DNA of 64,000 nucleotides, from contig LS999826.1 in the NCBI GenBank assembly GCA_900537185.1, positions 1,382,379 to 1,446,378 of the forward strand. The letters run 5' to 3'. Under the pieces are notes generated by a model. That model did not search any database. It was not told where the DNA came from and saw only the letters and a list, made by a program, of their open reading frames with translations. Position numbers and translations under genes: made by a program. Positions 45,669 through 55,633 of this stretch are shown here, one piece after another. Positions within the stretch are counted from its first letter, which is position 1; every line of letters begins with the position of its first letter. This DNA comes from Cytophagales bacterium Alg240-R148 (GTDB lineage Bacteria > Bacteroidota > Bacteroidia > Cytophagales > Cyclobacteriaceae).

Positions 45669-46097
45669 TTAAATAGTTGCTTTTTGTTTTAGCGCCAGTG
45701 CAAAAAGCTTCATTTGTTTTACCATGGCACCAAATCCGTTTGATCTTTGCGTTCCTATAAACCTATTCATTCCAATTTTTTCAATAAAATATAAATCGGA
45801 GTTTAATATGTCATCCGGGCTTTGACCAGAAAATATGCGAACCAGCATGCTCACCAACCCTTTGGTAATGGCGGTATTGCTGTCGGCTTGGAATACGATT
45901 TTTCCTTCTGACAAAGCAGCAGTGAGCCAAACTTTTGATTGGCACCCTTTTACAATATTGGTTTCAGTTTTGTCCTCCTCCTTCATGTCGGGAAGTTTCT
46001 GACCCAATTCCATTACATAAAAATTGGTCATTTCTAAATCCCCTGCCAAGATTTCAAATTCACTTATTATAGCGTCCTGATTTTCGTTAATGCTCAT
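45669..46097 (-). CDS. sufE: Cysteine desulfuration protein SufE
   Basis: 142 residues. Accepts sulfur from SufS and passes it on to the SufBCD scaffold. The acceptor Cys is seen in VKGCQSKVWL (C52). The ATG shares one base with the sufS stop codon (TAATG), which indicates translational coupling. Uses SufE rather than SufU. Confidence 0.95.
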   Translation of the reverse strand: MSINENQDAIISEFEILAGDLEMTNFYVMELGQKLPDMKEEDKTETNIVKGCQSKVWLTAALSEGKIVFQADSNTAITKGLVSMLVRIFSGQSPDDILNSDLYFIEKIGMNRFIGTQRSNGFGAMVKQMKLFALALKQKATI

Positions 46098-47344
46098 TAT
46101 TTTTTTAGAAATTTGATCACCTTGATTAACGCCTCTACCATTTGGTCAATTTCTTCTTTGGTATTGTAAACAGCAAAGGAGGCCCGAACTGTTCCTTCAA
46201 TTCCAAAATTTTCCATAAGGGGTTGTGTACAGTGGTGCCCAGTTCTAACTGCAACTCCGGCAGTATCCATCATTTGTCCAATATCAAAATGGTGGACACC
46301 CTCTATTACAAACGAAACAACGCTAACTTTTTCCTTAGCTGTTCCGATTAGTCGTACCGAAGGTATGGTTTTAAGTTTTTCGGTGGCATAAGCCGTTAGT
46401 GCATCTTCATGCGCTCTAATATTTTCTTTCCCTAGTGTATTGATGTAGTCGATAGCACTTCCAAAGGCTGCAACGTCTCCAATATTGGGTGTCCCAGCTT
46501 CAAATTTATAGGGGATATCGTTGTATGTCGTTCCAGAAAAACGCACGTCTTTGATCATTTCTCCACCACCTTGGTACGGTGGCATGGATTCCAACAAAGC
46601 TCTTTTTCCATAGAGTGCCCCAACGCCAGTTGGTCCATACATTTTGTGAGCTGATAAAGCGTAAAAGTCACAGTCCAAAGCTTGTACATCAATGTCCAAA
46701 TGGGCCGATGCTTGGGCCCCGTCTAATAGTACTTTGGCCCCAACTTGGTGTGCTTTGTCAATTATTTGTTTTACTGGATTGATCGATCCTAAGCTATTAG
46801 AAGCATAGACAATAGATACCAGTTTTGTTTTGGAATTCAATAACTCGTGGAAGGAGTCCATATCCAAAGACCCATCCTTATTAATACTGACCACTTTTAA
46901 TAGGGCCCCCGTAGTTTCACATAATATTTGCCATGGAACTATATTGCTGTGGTGCTCCATCCCAGAAATTAAGATTTCATCTCCTTCTTGGATGAATTTT
47001 CGACCAAATGTTGCAGCCACTAAATTGATGCTTTCGGTAGTGCCTTTAGTGAAAATGACTTCCTCTGAAGAGCCAGCATGCAGGAACTCTGCAAGTTTTA
47101 CCCTGGTTGCTTCAAAGGCTGCTGTTGCTTTTTCAGCAAGCGTATGAATGCCTCTGTGAATGTTGGCGTTGTAACCAGAATAATATTGGTTCAAAGCATC
47201 AATAACACATTGAGGTTTTTGATTGGTAGCTGCATTGTCAAAATAAACCAACTTTTTACCGTTCACCTCTTGATTCAATATTGGGTATTCATCCCTAATG
47301 GATTGAATGTCGAGTTGTTCAGAAGTAGGAGAGGAGCTTGTCAT
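46097..47344 (-). CDS. sufS: Cysteine desulfurase SufS
   Basis: 415 residues, group II PLP enzyme that releases sulfur from cysteine. Visible: YFDNAATNQKP, MEHHSNIVPWQ, the Schiff-base lysine K234 in SAHKMYGPTG, RFSGTTYNDIPYKFEAGTPN, and catalytic C372 in VRTGHHCTQPLM. Its start overlaps the sufD stop (TGATG). Cytosolic. Confidence 0.97.
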   Translation of the reverse strand: MTSSSPTSEQLDIQSIRDEYPILNQEVNGKKLVYFDNAATNQKPQCVIDALNQYYSGYNANIHRGIHTLAEKATAAFEATRVKLAEFLHAGSSEEVIFTKGTTESINLVAATFGRKFIQEGDEILISGMEHHSNIVPWQILCETTGALLKVVSINKDGSLDMDSFHELLNSKTKLVSIVYASNSLGSINPVKQIIDKAHQVGAKVLLDGAQASAHLDIDVQALDCDFYALSAHKMYGPTGVGALYGKRALLESMPPYQGGGEMIKDVRFSGTTYNDIPYKFEAGTPNIGDVAAFGSAIDYINTLGKENIRAHEDALTAYATEKLKTIPSVRLIGTAKEKVSVVSFVIEGVHHFDIGQMMDTAGVAVRTGHHCTQPLMENFGIEGTVRASFAVYNTKEEIDQMVEALIKVIKFLKK

Positions 47345-48630
47345 CAGTTCGAAAATCTTTGATGTAAAAAATCAGATATGTAGGCTTTTATTGGGTCGAA
47401 ATTCACTTTTTCGACCACTTCTGACGCAAATGCATCCAAAAGTAAATCCATGGCCTTTTTCCTTTCTATGCCCCGTGCTCTTAAGTAAAAAAGAGCTTCT
47501 TCATCCAATTGACCAGTAGTACAGCCATGCGAGCACTTAACATCATCCGCCCAAATTTCTAATTGTGGTTTGGTGTTGATAACCGCATCGTCCGATAATA
47601 AAATATTGTTATTGGATTGAAATGCATTGGTTTTTTGCGCCCCTTCTCTAACAAAGATTTTCCCATTAAAAACGCCCTTCGACTGATCCGCAAGAATACC
47701 TTTGTAGAATTCGTTGCTAAAAGAGTGGGGTGCTTTATGGTCTACCACTGTATGGTTGTCGATGTGGGTTTTGGCACCTACTAAGTACAACCCATACATG
47801 TTGGCTTCACAGCCTTCATCATTGATGTTGATGGTTAAATTATTTCTTACCATTCCACCGCCAAGTGTGAACACATAATTAGAGAAAACAGAATTTCTGG
47901 CTTGGTTAACAATGGTATTGCCAATCTCTAAAGTAGTGGAGTGGTCATTTTGAATTTTGTAGTGGCTAATATTGGCGTTTTCCGCGATGTCAAATTCCGC
48001 AACATGGTTGGTAAAACCAGCCTCTCCTAAAGTGATTACTTTTTCAATTAGAGTTGCTTGTGCACCTTGTGCTGCGGCAACCAATAACTTAGGGTTTACA
48101 AAACTTAGAGCGGCATCGGTATTGTAGTTCTGTATTAAGATTGGCTTTTCAATAATAGCATTCTTTTCAATTTCAATTGAAAGCCCATGCTGTAAAAAAC
48201 TATTGTTTAAGTTGGTAAAAGGATCAGCACCTTCTATTGACTCTATTTTACCACTAAAGATAGCGTCATTTAATTTGTTGATACTTATGCCAGGTTCTAA
48301 TTGATCCAGTTCGGAAAATTCTTCATTCAGAATTCCATTCACCAAAACAATTCGAATTACTCCAGTTTTCAAAATGGTATGTTCTTCTATTTGAGAAGAC
48401 ATAATCTCAATATTCTTTTGATTGGCAATATCCAAATCAAAATTGGAATTTATAAATTTACCAATATCTGTAAATTTATACTCTTCGTCTTTTCTTGTTG
48501 GGATAGACTGATTAGAGAATGCCTCAATGGCCTTGGCCCTAAATGCACTGTTTTCTTTTGTTGCAGCACCATTGATTCCAGCAATAAATTGCTTCTGTTG
48601 TGCCTGAATTGATTCTAATGTTTTGCTCAT
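47344..48630 (-). CDS. sufD: Fe-S cluster scaffold component SufD
   Basis: 428 residues. Forms the SufBC2D scaffold with SufB and SufC. The beta-helix core is present and the C-terminal WADDVKCSHGCTTGQLDEEA segment carries the family His/Cys region. Gene order B-C-D-S-E and the one-base overlap with sufS support the assignment. Confidence 0.96.
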   Translation of the reverse strand: MSKTLESIQAQQKQFIAGINGAATKENSAFRAKAIEAFSNQSIPTRKDEEYKFTDIGKFINSNFDLDIANQKNIEIMSSQIEEHTILKTGVIRIVLVNGILNEEFSELDQLEPGISINKLNDAIFSGKIESIEGADPFTNLNNSFLQHGLSIEIEKNAIIEKPILIQNYNTDAALSFVNPKLLVAAAQGAQATLIEKVITLGEAGFTNHVAEFDIAENANISHYKIQNDHSTTLEIGNTIVNQARNSVFSNYVFTLGGGMVRNNLTININDEGCEANMYGLYLVGAKTHIDNHTVVDHKAPHSFSNEFYKGILADQSKGVFNGKIFVREGAQKTNAFQSNNNILLSDDAVINTKPQLEIWADDVKCSHGCTTGQLDEEALFYLRARGIERKKAMDLLLDAFASEVVEKVNFDPIKAYISDFLHQRFSN

Positions 48631-48646
48631 TTGAGTGCCGTATTTT

Positions 48647-49402
48647 TTAAAGAGCGTCTACTTCTTCTTTGATCCAATCGTATCCTTTTTCTTCTAGTTC
48701 CATGGCCAATTCTTTGGTGCCAGATTTAACTATTTTTCCTTTGTACAATACGTGTACATAGTCCGGGACGATGTAATCTAAAAGTCTTTGGTAATGCGTT
48801 ACTACAATTGTAGCGGTGTTGCTAGACTTTAATTTGTTAACACCATTGGCAACAATCCTGAGTGCATCAATGTCTAGGCCTGAATCCGTTTCATCCAAAA
48901 TAGACAACCTTGGTTCTAACATTGCCATTTGGAACACCTCATTTCTTTTCTTCTCTCCACCAGAAAAACCTTCGTTCAACGATCTGCTCAATAAAGATTG
49001 GTCTATTTCAACCAACTTCATTTTTTCCTTCATCTCGGTTAAAAACGAAACAGCATCCAAAGGTTCTTGCCCTCTGTGTTCCCTCACTTGGTTGAGTGCA
49101 GTTTTTAGAAAATTAGTAGTGCTTACTCCAGGGATTTCTACCGGGTATTGGAAGGCAAGAAAAACACCTTTTCTGGCTCGGTCTTCTGGAGCTAAGTCCA
49201 AAAGATCTGACCCTTCAAAGTCAACTGCTCCAGCCGTTACTTCATACTCTTCTCTACCTGCTAAAACAGATGCTAAAGTACTCTTACCAGAGCCATTGGG
49301 CCCCATAATAGCGTGTACTTCACCAGGTTTTACTTCTAGGTTGATCCCTTTTAATATTTCTTTGTCCTCAATAGAGGCGCGTAAATTCTTAATACTTAAC
49401 AT
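48647..49402 (-). CDS. sufC: Fe-S assembly ATPase SufC
   Basis: 251 residues, ABC-type ATPase. Walker A GPNGSGKSTLAS, Q-loop FLAFQYPVEIPGV, signature GFSGGEKKRNEV, Walker B LSILDETDSGLDID and the switch His in VVTHYQRLL. Powers conformational change in the SufBCD scaffold. The soluble partner proteins are next to it, so it is not a transporter component. Confidence 0.97.
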   Translation of the reverse strand: MLSIKNLRASIEDKEILKGINLEVKPGEVHAIMGPNGSGKSTLASVLAGREEYEVTAGAVDFEGSDLLDLAPEDRARKGVFLAFQYPVEIPGVSTTNFLKTALNQVREHRGQEPLDAVSFLTEMKEKMKLVEIDQSLLSRSLNEGFSGGEKKRNEVFQMAMLEPRLSILDETDSGLDIDALRIVANGVNKLKSSNTATIVVTHYQRLLDYIVPDYVHVLYKGKIVKSGTKELAMELEEKGYDWIKEEVDAL

Positions 49403-49419
49403 GATAAATAAATTATTAA

Positions 49420-50865
49420 TTAACCAACACTTCCTTCTAAGGTCAAAGCCAATAATTTTTGGGCTTCAACTGCAAACTCCATTGGTAGTTTATTCAAAAC
49501 TTCTTTACAATACCCATTTACGATTAACGCAACTGCGCTTTCTGTATCTATGCCCCTTTGGTTGCAATAGAAAATTTGGTCTTCTCCAATTTTCGAAGTA
49601 GTCGCCTCATGTTCTACATGTGCCGAACTATTTTCAACATCTATGTAAGGGAAAGTGTGGGCCCCACATTGGTCGCCCATTAACAGAGAGTCGCATTGCG
49701 AAAAATTTCTTGAATTGGTCGCCCTTTTCATTACGTGCACTTGGCCTCTGTAACTGTTTTGTGATTTCCCGGCAGATACACCTTTAGAAACAATCCTTGA
49801 CTTGGTGTTTTTTCCAATATGGATCATTTTAGTACCTGTATCCGCTTGTTGGTAATTGTTAGTTACCGCAACAGAGTAAAATTCTCCCATCGAGTTGTCG
49901 CCTTTCAATATACATGAAGGGTATTTCCAGGTTACTGCAGATCCAGTTTCTACTTGTGTCCAACTAAGCTTTGCATTATCTCCAGCGCAAATACCTCGTT
50001 TGGTTACAAAGTTGAATATACCGCCTTTACCATTTTTATCACCTGGGAACCAATTTTGAACAGTAGAGTATTTTACCTCACTGTCTTTCATGCAATAAAT
50101 CTCTACAACCGCTGCATGCAATTGGTTTTCATCTCGCTGTGGTGCCGTACAACCTTCCAAATAACTCACGTACGACGCTTCGTCTGCAACAATCAGCGTT
50201 CTTTCAAACTGACCCGTATTGGCTGCATTGATTCTGAAATAAGTAGATAGTTCCATCGGACACCGCACCCCTTTGGGGATGTAACAAAAAGAACCATCTG
50301 AGAATACAGCAGAGTTTAAGGCCGAATAGTAATTGTCTTTAACCGGTACAACCGAACCCAAGTACTTCCGAACCAGTTCTGGGTGTTCTTGTACAGCTTC
50401 CGAGAAACTACAAAAAATAATGCCCAATTCGCCCAGTTTATCTTTAAAGGTAGTGGCAACTGAAACAGAGTCGATAACCGCATCTACTGCTACCCCTGTA
50501 AGTCGCTTCTGTTCTTCTAGAGAAATACCAAGCTTTTCAAAAGTTTTTAACAATTCTGGATCTACTTCATCCAAGCTGTCAATTTTCTTTTGTTGCTTCG
50601 GAGCGGAATAATAAATAATGTCCTGGAAGTTGATTTTAGGATAATTGACATTGGACCAGTCTGGTTCGTCCATTTTCAACCATGCATCAAATGCTTTTAA
50701 CCTCCATTCCAACAACCATTGTGGCTCGTTTTTTTTATTTGAAATGAACCTAACGATATCTTTATTAAGCCCTTTGGGTGCTTCATCTGTTTCCAGATCT
50801 ACATTCCAACCATGCTCATATTCTTTCGAGGTGAAGTCTTCTAATATTTCGTTGTCTTTACTCAT
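49420..50865 (-). CDS. sufB: Fe-S cluster scaffold protein SufB
   Basis: 481 residues. Main scaffold protein on which clusters form. Visible: [61 protein letters not shown], and the C-terminal [21 protein letters not shown] with the conserved Cys used in cluster assembly. First gene of the suf operon. The promoter should lie in 50866-51058, shared with the divergent TonB receptor gene. Confidence 0.97.
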   Translation of the reverse strand: MSKDNEILEDFTSKEYEHGWNVDLETDEAPKGLNKDIVRFISNKKNEPQWLLEWRLKAFDAWLKMDEPDWSNVNYPKINFQDIIYYSAPKQQKKIDSLDEVDPELLKTFEKLGISLEEQKRLTGVAVDAVIDSVSVATTFKDKLGELGIIFCSFSEAVQEHPELVRKYLGSVVPVKDNYYSALNSAVFSDGSFCYIPKGVRCPMELSTYFRINAANTGQFERTLIVADEASYVSYLEGCTAPQRDENQLHAAVVEIYCMKDSEVKYSTVQNWFPGDKNGKGGIFNFVTKRGICAGDNAKLSWTQVETGSAVTWKYPSCILKGDNSMGEFYSVAVTNNYQQADTGTKMIHIGKNTKSRIVSKGVSAGKSQNSYRGQVHVMKRATNSRNFSQCDSLLMGDQCGAHTFPYIDVENSSAHVEHEATTSKIGEDQIFYCNQRGIDTESAVALIVNGYCKEVLNKLPMEFAVEAQKLLALTLEGSVG

Positions 50866-51058
50866 ATCTTATAATTCAGTTCGAGTCTTATTTAGACTCA
50901 TTCCAATTACGCCGCTAAAATACAACAAAATTATTTAACAAATAATGCCATGTAGTTAAATTTTGATGATGCGTCATTGATTTTATTGATTAGAATTATT
51001 CTTGAAACAATATGATCTTTGTTTTGTTATTAAAACTTAATCTTAAATTTTAGAAACC

Positions 51059-53443
51059 TTGAAACTGAAACTCTTTCTATTAAGTTGTTTTTTTCCATTT
51101 TGTTTGTTTGCTCAAACGGGTAAGATCACTGGTGTTTTGAAAAACCAGCTGAACAATGAACCCATTCCATTTGCCAATGTGGTAGTTGAAAAAACATCCA
51201 TAGGGGCAGTGACTTCAGAAAATGGGGCATTTGAGATTACTGGCCTCGAGCCTGGCTTATACAATTTGGTGGTTTCTTGTATTGGGTTTAAAAGTACTAT
51301 TGTTTCAGAAGTAGCAGTAACCAATGACCGTCCGGCTGTCTTAAATATTGAAATATCTGAAGACAAAACTACCTTGGATGGTGTAGTCGTACAGGCCTCT
51401 GCCTTTATTAAAGAAGCAGAATCCCCGTTATCGGTCAGAAAAATTGGGGTAAATGAAATAAAGAGAAGCCCAGGGGCCAATAGAGATGTTTCCAAAGTAA
51501 TTAGGGCCTTACCTGGGGTAGCATCTACCGTTTCTTTTAGGAACGATATTATTATTAGAGGAGGCGCACCCAATGAATCTAAATTTTATTTGGATGGAAT
51601 TGAAGTTCCAGTAATCAATCATTTTCAAACGCAAGGTTCTTCTGGAGGGCCGGTTGGGTTGATTAATGTTGATTTTTTAGAGGATGTAACCGTTTATACT
51701 GGGGCATATCCCGCTGCAAGAGGTAATTTATTGAGTGCTGCAATGGAGTTCAAACAAAAAGAAGGCCGGTCAGACAAATGGACCTTTAATGGTATTATCG
51801 GGGCTAGTGATATTGGCATTACGGCAGAGGGGCCTTTGTCCAAGAAATCCAGCATCATTATGTCTGTTAGAAGGTCTTATTTGGAATTTTTATTCAAGGC
51901 ACTTGAGCTGCCTTTTTTACCAACTTACAACGATTTTCAGTTTAAATACAGCCTTAAAACAAGCGAAAAATCTAGGTTAACCGTTCTGGGGATTGGCGCA
52001 ATTGACAATTTTAAAATTAATACAGAACAGCAAGAAACGGACTACCAAAAGTATGTTGTAAACAACATTCCTGTAAACAACCAATGGAATTATGCGCTAG
52101 GGTTGAAGCAGGACTGGTTCAATGAGTTTGGAAGTACCTCTCTTATCGTTTCTAGAAATATGCTCAACAACGAAGCCATTAAATACGAAAACAACGATGA
52201 TTCGGACCCGGCCAATTTAAGATTGGATTACCAATCCCAAGAAATTGAAAATAAAATTCGATTGGAGCGTTTCAGGTCCAAAAATGGGTGGGACTTATCT
52301 TATGGCTTAAATGCGGAGTTGGTCCAGTACAAAGTGGATGTTCTAAATTTTGTTTATTCCAATGAAGGACCAGTATTAAAAAACTTCGATTCAAAAATGA
52401 ACTACATTCGATATGGTGGTTTTGTTCAGGCCTCCACTAAATTGATGGACAACAAAATGGGGGTTTCCTTGGGTGCAAGGTTGGATGGGGCAGATTATAG
52501 CGCAGCAACTTCTAATCCGCTAGAACAGTTCTCGCCAAGAATCGCCCTAACCTATGCGCTTACCGATCAATGGAATTTTAATATGAGTACGGGGATGTAT
52601 TTTCAGTTGCCCTCCAACTCTGCCTTAGGGTATAAAAATACGGTTACAAATGAGCTCGAAAACAAGGCCAACGGCATTAAGTACATTGCTTCCTCTCAAA
52701 TTTCTGGAGGGGTAGAATACATCAGTGATTTTAACAGCCAATTTAGTGTCGAAGGTTTTTACAAATACTACCAAGACTACCCTTTTGTTATTAAAGACTC
52801 TGTATCTCTGGCTAATTTAGGTGCTGATTTTGGTGTAGTTGGCAACGATGCATTGAGCCCAATTTCTAAGGGAAGGGCCTATGGAATGGAGGTGTTGTAC
52901 CAACAAAAACTTACCAAGGGTTTTTACGGGATAATGGCTTATACTTGGGTAACAAGTGAATTTACGGATAAGACCAATACCTACAAACCAAGCAGCTGGG
53001 ATTTCACCCATTTGGTTTCTTTGACTGGAGGAAAGAAGTTTAAAAGGAATTGGGAGTTGGGTGTGCGCTGGTTGTTTACCGGAGCTTCTCCTTTTACCCC
53101 TTACGACGAAGATGCTACATTGAAAAAAGAAAATTGGGATTTATTTCAATCCTCAATAGTCGACTACGACCGTCTCAACACCAAAAGGCTCGATGCTTTT
53201 CACACCTTGGATATTAGGATAGATAAAAAATATTACTTTAAGACATGGACACTGAATCTCTATTTTGATATTCAGAATTTTTACAATAAAAAAGTTAAAG
53301 AACAAGATATAATTGATGTCCAAAAGGACGATGCAGGACAGCCTATTGAAGATCCTAGCAGGCCGGGTTATTACCTTCCCAATTACATTGAAAGCTCTTC
53401 AGGTACCATTGTGCCAACTTTGGGTTTTATATTTGAGTTTTAA
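51059..53443 (+). CDS. TonB-dependent receptor with CarboxypepD_reg domain
   Basis: 794 residues. Start is TTG at 51059: an in-frame stop lies 15 bases upstream with no ATG between, and the frame gives a signal peptide MKLKLFLLSCFFPFCLFAQ. Residues ~22-105 are a carboxypeptidase-regulatory-like domain (ITGVLKNQLNNEPIPFANVV). The plug has DVSKVIRALPGVASTV, then IIIRGGAPNESKFYLDGIEV. An outer-membrane barrel follows. It is smaller than SusC, lacks STN, and has no SusD partner, so it is probably an uptake receptor for another ligand, which is unknown. Confidence 0.93.
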   Translation: MKLKLFLLSCFFPFCLFAQTGKITGVLKNQLNNEPIPFANVVVEKTSIGAVTSENGAFEITGLEPGLYNLVVSCIGFKSTIVSEVAVTNDRPAVLNIEISEDKTTLDGVVVQASAFIKEAESPLSVRKIGVNEIKRSPGANRDVSKVIRALPGVASTVSFRNDIIIRGGAPNESKFYLDGIEVPVINHFQTQGSSGGPVGLINVDFLEDVTVYTGAYPAARGNLLSAAMEFKQKEGRSDKWTFNGIIGASDIGITAEGPLSKKSSIIMSVRRSYLEFLFKALELPFLPTYNDFQFKYSLKTSEKSRLTVLGIGAIDNFKINTEQQETDYQKYVVNNIPVNNQWNYALGLKQDWFNEFGSTSLIVSRNMLNNEAIKYENNDDSDPANLRLDYQSQEIENKIRLERFRSKNGWDLSYGLNAELVQYKVDVLNFVYSNEGPVLKNFDSKMNYIRYGGFVQASTKLMDNKMGVSLGARLDGADYSAATSNPLEQFSPRIALTYALTDQWNFNMSTGMYFQLPSNSALGYKNTVTNELENKANGIKYIASSQISGGVEYISDFNSQFSVEGFYKYYQDYPFVIKDSVSLANLGADFGVVGNDALSPISKGRAYGMEVLYQQKLTKGFYGIMAYTWVTSEFTDKTNTYKPSSWDFTHLVSLTGGKKFKRNWELGVRWLFTGASPFTPYDEDATLKKENWDLFQSSIVDYDRLNTKRLDAFHTLDIRIDKKYYFKTWTLNLYFDIQNFYNKKVKEQDIIDVQKDDAGQPIEDPSRPGYYLPNYIESSSGTIVPTLGFIFEF

Positions 53444-53506
53444 TTCAGAATTGTTTTCTTAATTGATTTTACCCTGTACCTTTGGTAGTTCAATTAAGAG
53501 CCTGAT

Positions 53507-54748
53507 ATGCGATTTGACGACTATTTTATTGCTCCAGATATCAAAAAGAGCCTGGATAAAATGGGTTTTAAAAAACCAACCGACATCCAGTTTAAATCCA
53601 TTCCACCTATTTTAAAAGGAGAGGATGTTCTTGCAATTGCACAAACCGGTACAGGAAAAACAGCGGCCTTTGCCATTCCTATATTGCACCTTCTGTCTAG
53701 CAAAAAACTAAGACGGCGCGTAGATGGTATTAAATGTGTTATAATGGTGCCAACGCGTGAACTGGCCATTCAGATTACAGAAACGTTTGATGCGATTGGC
53801 AAACACAGTAGGGTTAAAACTTTCAGTGTATTTGGTGGGGTGGAACAAGGGCCACAGATAGCTAAATTAGAAAAGGGAATTGACATTTTAGTGGCCACAC
53901 CAGGCCGGTTATTTGACTTGGTTAGCCAGGGGCATATCCAATTAAAAAGAACCGAAATGTTGGTTTTGGATGAGGCAGATCATATGCTCGACTTGGGTTT
54001 TATTGAGGACATCAAAGACCTGATCCGCTTTCTGCCTAAAAAAAGGCAGACTTTGTTTTTTTCGGCAACCATCAATGAGAAGATAAAGAAATTGGCTTAT
54101 TCGTTGGTGCACAACCCAATTAGAATCCAAATTTCTCCTAAAAATCCTGTTGCAAAAAATGTCGACCATTCAGTGGTGAATGTAGAAATGGACGATAAAA
54201 GGTTTTTTCTTGAAAGGTTTATTAAAGAAAGAGAAACCGATAAGATTTTGGTTTTTGTTAGGACAAAAGTAAGAGCGGAACGGGTGTGCAAAGCCATGCA
54301 ACGGGTAGGGATAGAATCCGCAACCCTCCATGGAGATAAAGACCAAAAAGATAGAAATAAAGTTCTGAAGGCATTTAAAGATGGTAAAATAAAAGTATTG
54401 ATTGCTACAGATGTAAGTGCACGAGGCATAGACATACCGAATGTTGGGTTTGTAGTTAACTACGACCTGCCAGAACAGACTGAAAACTATGTACACAGGG
54501 TAGGTCGAACCGGGCGAGGCAATAATAGAGGAGTAGCCATTTCTTTTTTTACAAAAGAAGAAAAAGCGTTTATTGGAGAAATTGAGGCCTATACTGGTAA
54601 GAAAATAGACCACCAGGAGGTTAAAAAGGAAGACTACCAGGCCACCATTGATTTATCCGATGATGGAGGGAACGATTGGAAATCCCTCATTGAAAATGCA
54701 GCATTAGACAACGGCAAGCCAGGAAAAAAGAAAAAGAAAAAGAACTAA
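53507..54748 (+). CDS. DEAD-box RNA helicase (RhlE-like)
   Basis: 413 residues. Motifs in order: Q motif and Walker A AQTGTGKTAAFAIP, PTRELAIQ, DEAD in LVLDEADHMLDLGF, SAT in FFSATIN, then ATDVSARGIDIPNVG and HRVGRTGRG in the second RecA domain. The C-terminal tail is Lys-rich. RhlE-type helicases remodel RNA in ribosome assembly and mRNA turnover. The last bases overlap the convergent SDR-like gene by 4 bases. Confidence 0.95.
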   Translation: MRFDDYFIAPDIKKSLDKMGFKKPTDIQFKSIPPILKGEDVLAIAQTGTGKTAAFAIPILHLLSSKKLRRRVDGIKCVIMVPTRELAIQITETFDAIGKHSRVKTFSVFGGVEQGPQIAKLEKGIDILVATPGRLFDLVSQGHIQLKRTEMLVLDEADHMLDLGFIEDIKDLIRFLPKKRQTLFFSATINEKIKKLAYSLVHNPIRIQISPKNPVAKNVDHSVVNVEMDDKRFFLERFIKERETDKILVFVRTKVRAERVCKAMQRVGIESATLHGDKDQKDRNKVLKAFKDGKIKVLIATDVSARGIDIPNVGFVVNYDLPEQTENYVHRVGRTGRGNNRGVAISFFTKEEKAFIGEIEAYTGKKIDHQEVKKEDYQATIDLSDDGGNDWKSLIENAALDNGKPGKKKKKKN

Positions 54749-55560
54749 CAATGTTGCAGGCCATCTATTGGGTTGGCAAACGTAAAAGTATAGTTGAATT
54801 CATTTCCAATTTGAGCGCTTACAATGTGCTTGTTTTTTGAGTTTTCAATCCCGAAGCTGGGCTGTTTTAGATGCAGCGATTTGAAAGCTTCTGTATAAAA
54901 TTCTTTTCTGGTGGGGGCTATTGGTGCCACACCATTGATTATTTTACCATACATTTTCTGTTCAATAACGGCCTCAATAAGGCCAATACAATCTTTCTGG
55001 TGAATCATGTTAACAGGTGCATTGGGGTTTTGCAAAACAGGAACATCCTTAAAGAACTTAGCGGGGTGCCTACGAGGCCCAAACAACCCACCCATTCTGA
55101 TAATGCTCGTGTTGGTCAATTGGTTCTGGAATAATTGCTCTGCTTGAAGGAGCGCAGAGGAAGTGGGAGAATCAGGCCGGATGGTGGTGTTTTCAGTTTG
55201 AATTCCCAATTGGTTGGGGTACACTCCGGTGCTGCTGATGTATATAGTTTTTAGATTGGAACCCAATGGAATCGAACTTTTTAAGAACCCTTTTATGTTG
55301 GAAATAAAATATTCTATACCTTTGTGGCGCATACCGGGAGGTACTAAGTAGAGTAATAAGTCAATGTCCTGTAATTGTTGGTCTAAGATTGGATTTTCAA
55401 TATTAAAAATTAATGGTTGGATTCCTTCTTTTTTTAATAGAGCAAGTTTAGACGAAGAAGTGGTAGTGCCAATTACTGTATGGCCTTGGATGCGTAAGTT
55501 TTTTGCAAGGGGTAAACCGAGCCAGCCCGTTCCAATAATCCCGATTTTTAGTTTATCCAT
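54745..55560 (-). CDS. NAD(P)-binding SDR/YeeZ-like protein
   Basis: 271 residues. N-terminal Rossmann motif GIIGTGWLGLPLAKNL, then strand YISSTGVYP. The middle and C-terminal part resemble the YeeZ-type extended SDR family (ASP-type epimerase relatives), with IIRMGGLFGPRRHPAKFF. Substrate unknown. Convergent with the DEAD-box gene. Confidence 0.85.
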   Translation of the reverse strand: MDKLKIGIIGTGWLGLPLAKNLRIQGHTVIGTTTSSSKLALLKKEGIQPLIFNIENPILDQQLQDIDLLLYLVPPGMRHKGIEYFISNIKGFLKSSIPLGSNLKTIYISSTGVYPNQLGIQTENTTIRPDSPTSSALLQAEQLFQNQLTNTSIIRMGGLFGPRRHPAKFFKDVPVLQNPNAPVNMIHQKDCIGLIEAVIEQKMYGKIINGVAPIAPTRKEFYTEAFKSLHLKQPSFGIENSKNKHIVSAQIGNEFNYTFTFANPIDGLQHC

Positions 55561-55633
55561 CGATCTATTTTGTTAGTGGTCAAATATACAGAAGTCACTT
55601 CAAATTTAGTCGTAGTTTTGCCGTTTTTAAATT

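Noticed and set aside
48816-49601. Plus-strand open frame of 261 codons
   Set aside because: Antisense to sufC and the end of sufB, both unmistakable; an artefact of the opposite strand.
50885-50960. Possible TTTG/TATTTTAG promoter for sufB
   Set aside because: Spacing of about 16 bases is shorter than usual and the -7 element is imperfect; not strong enough to list.
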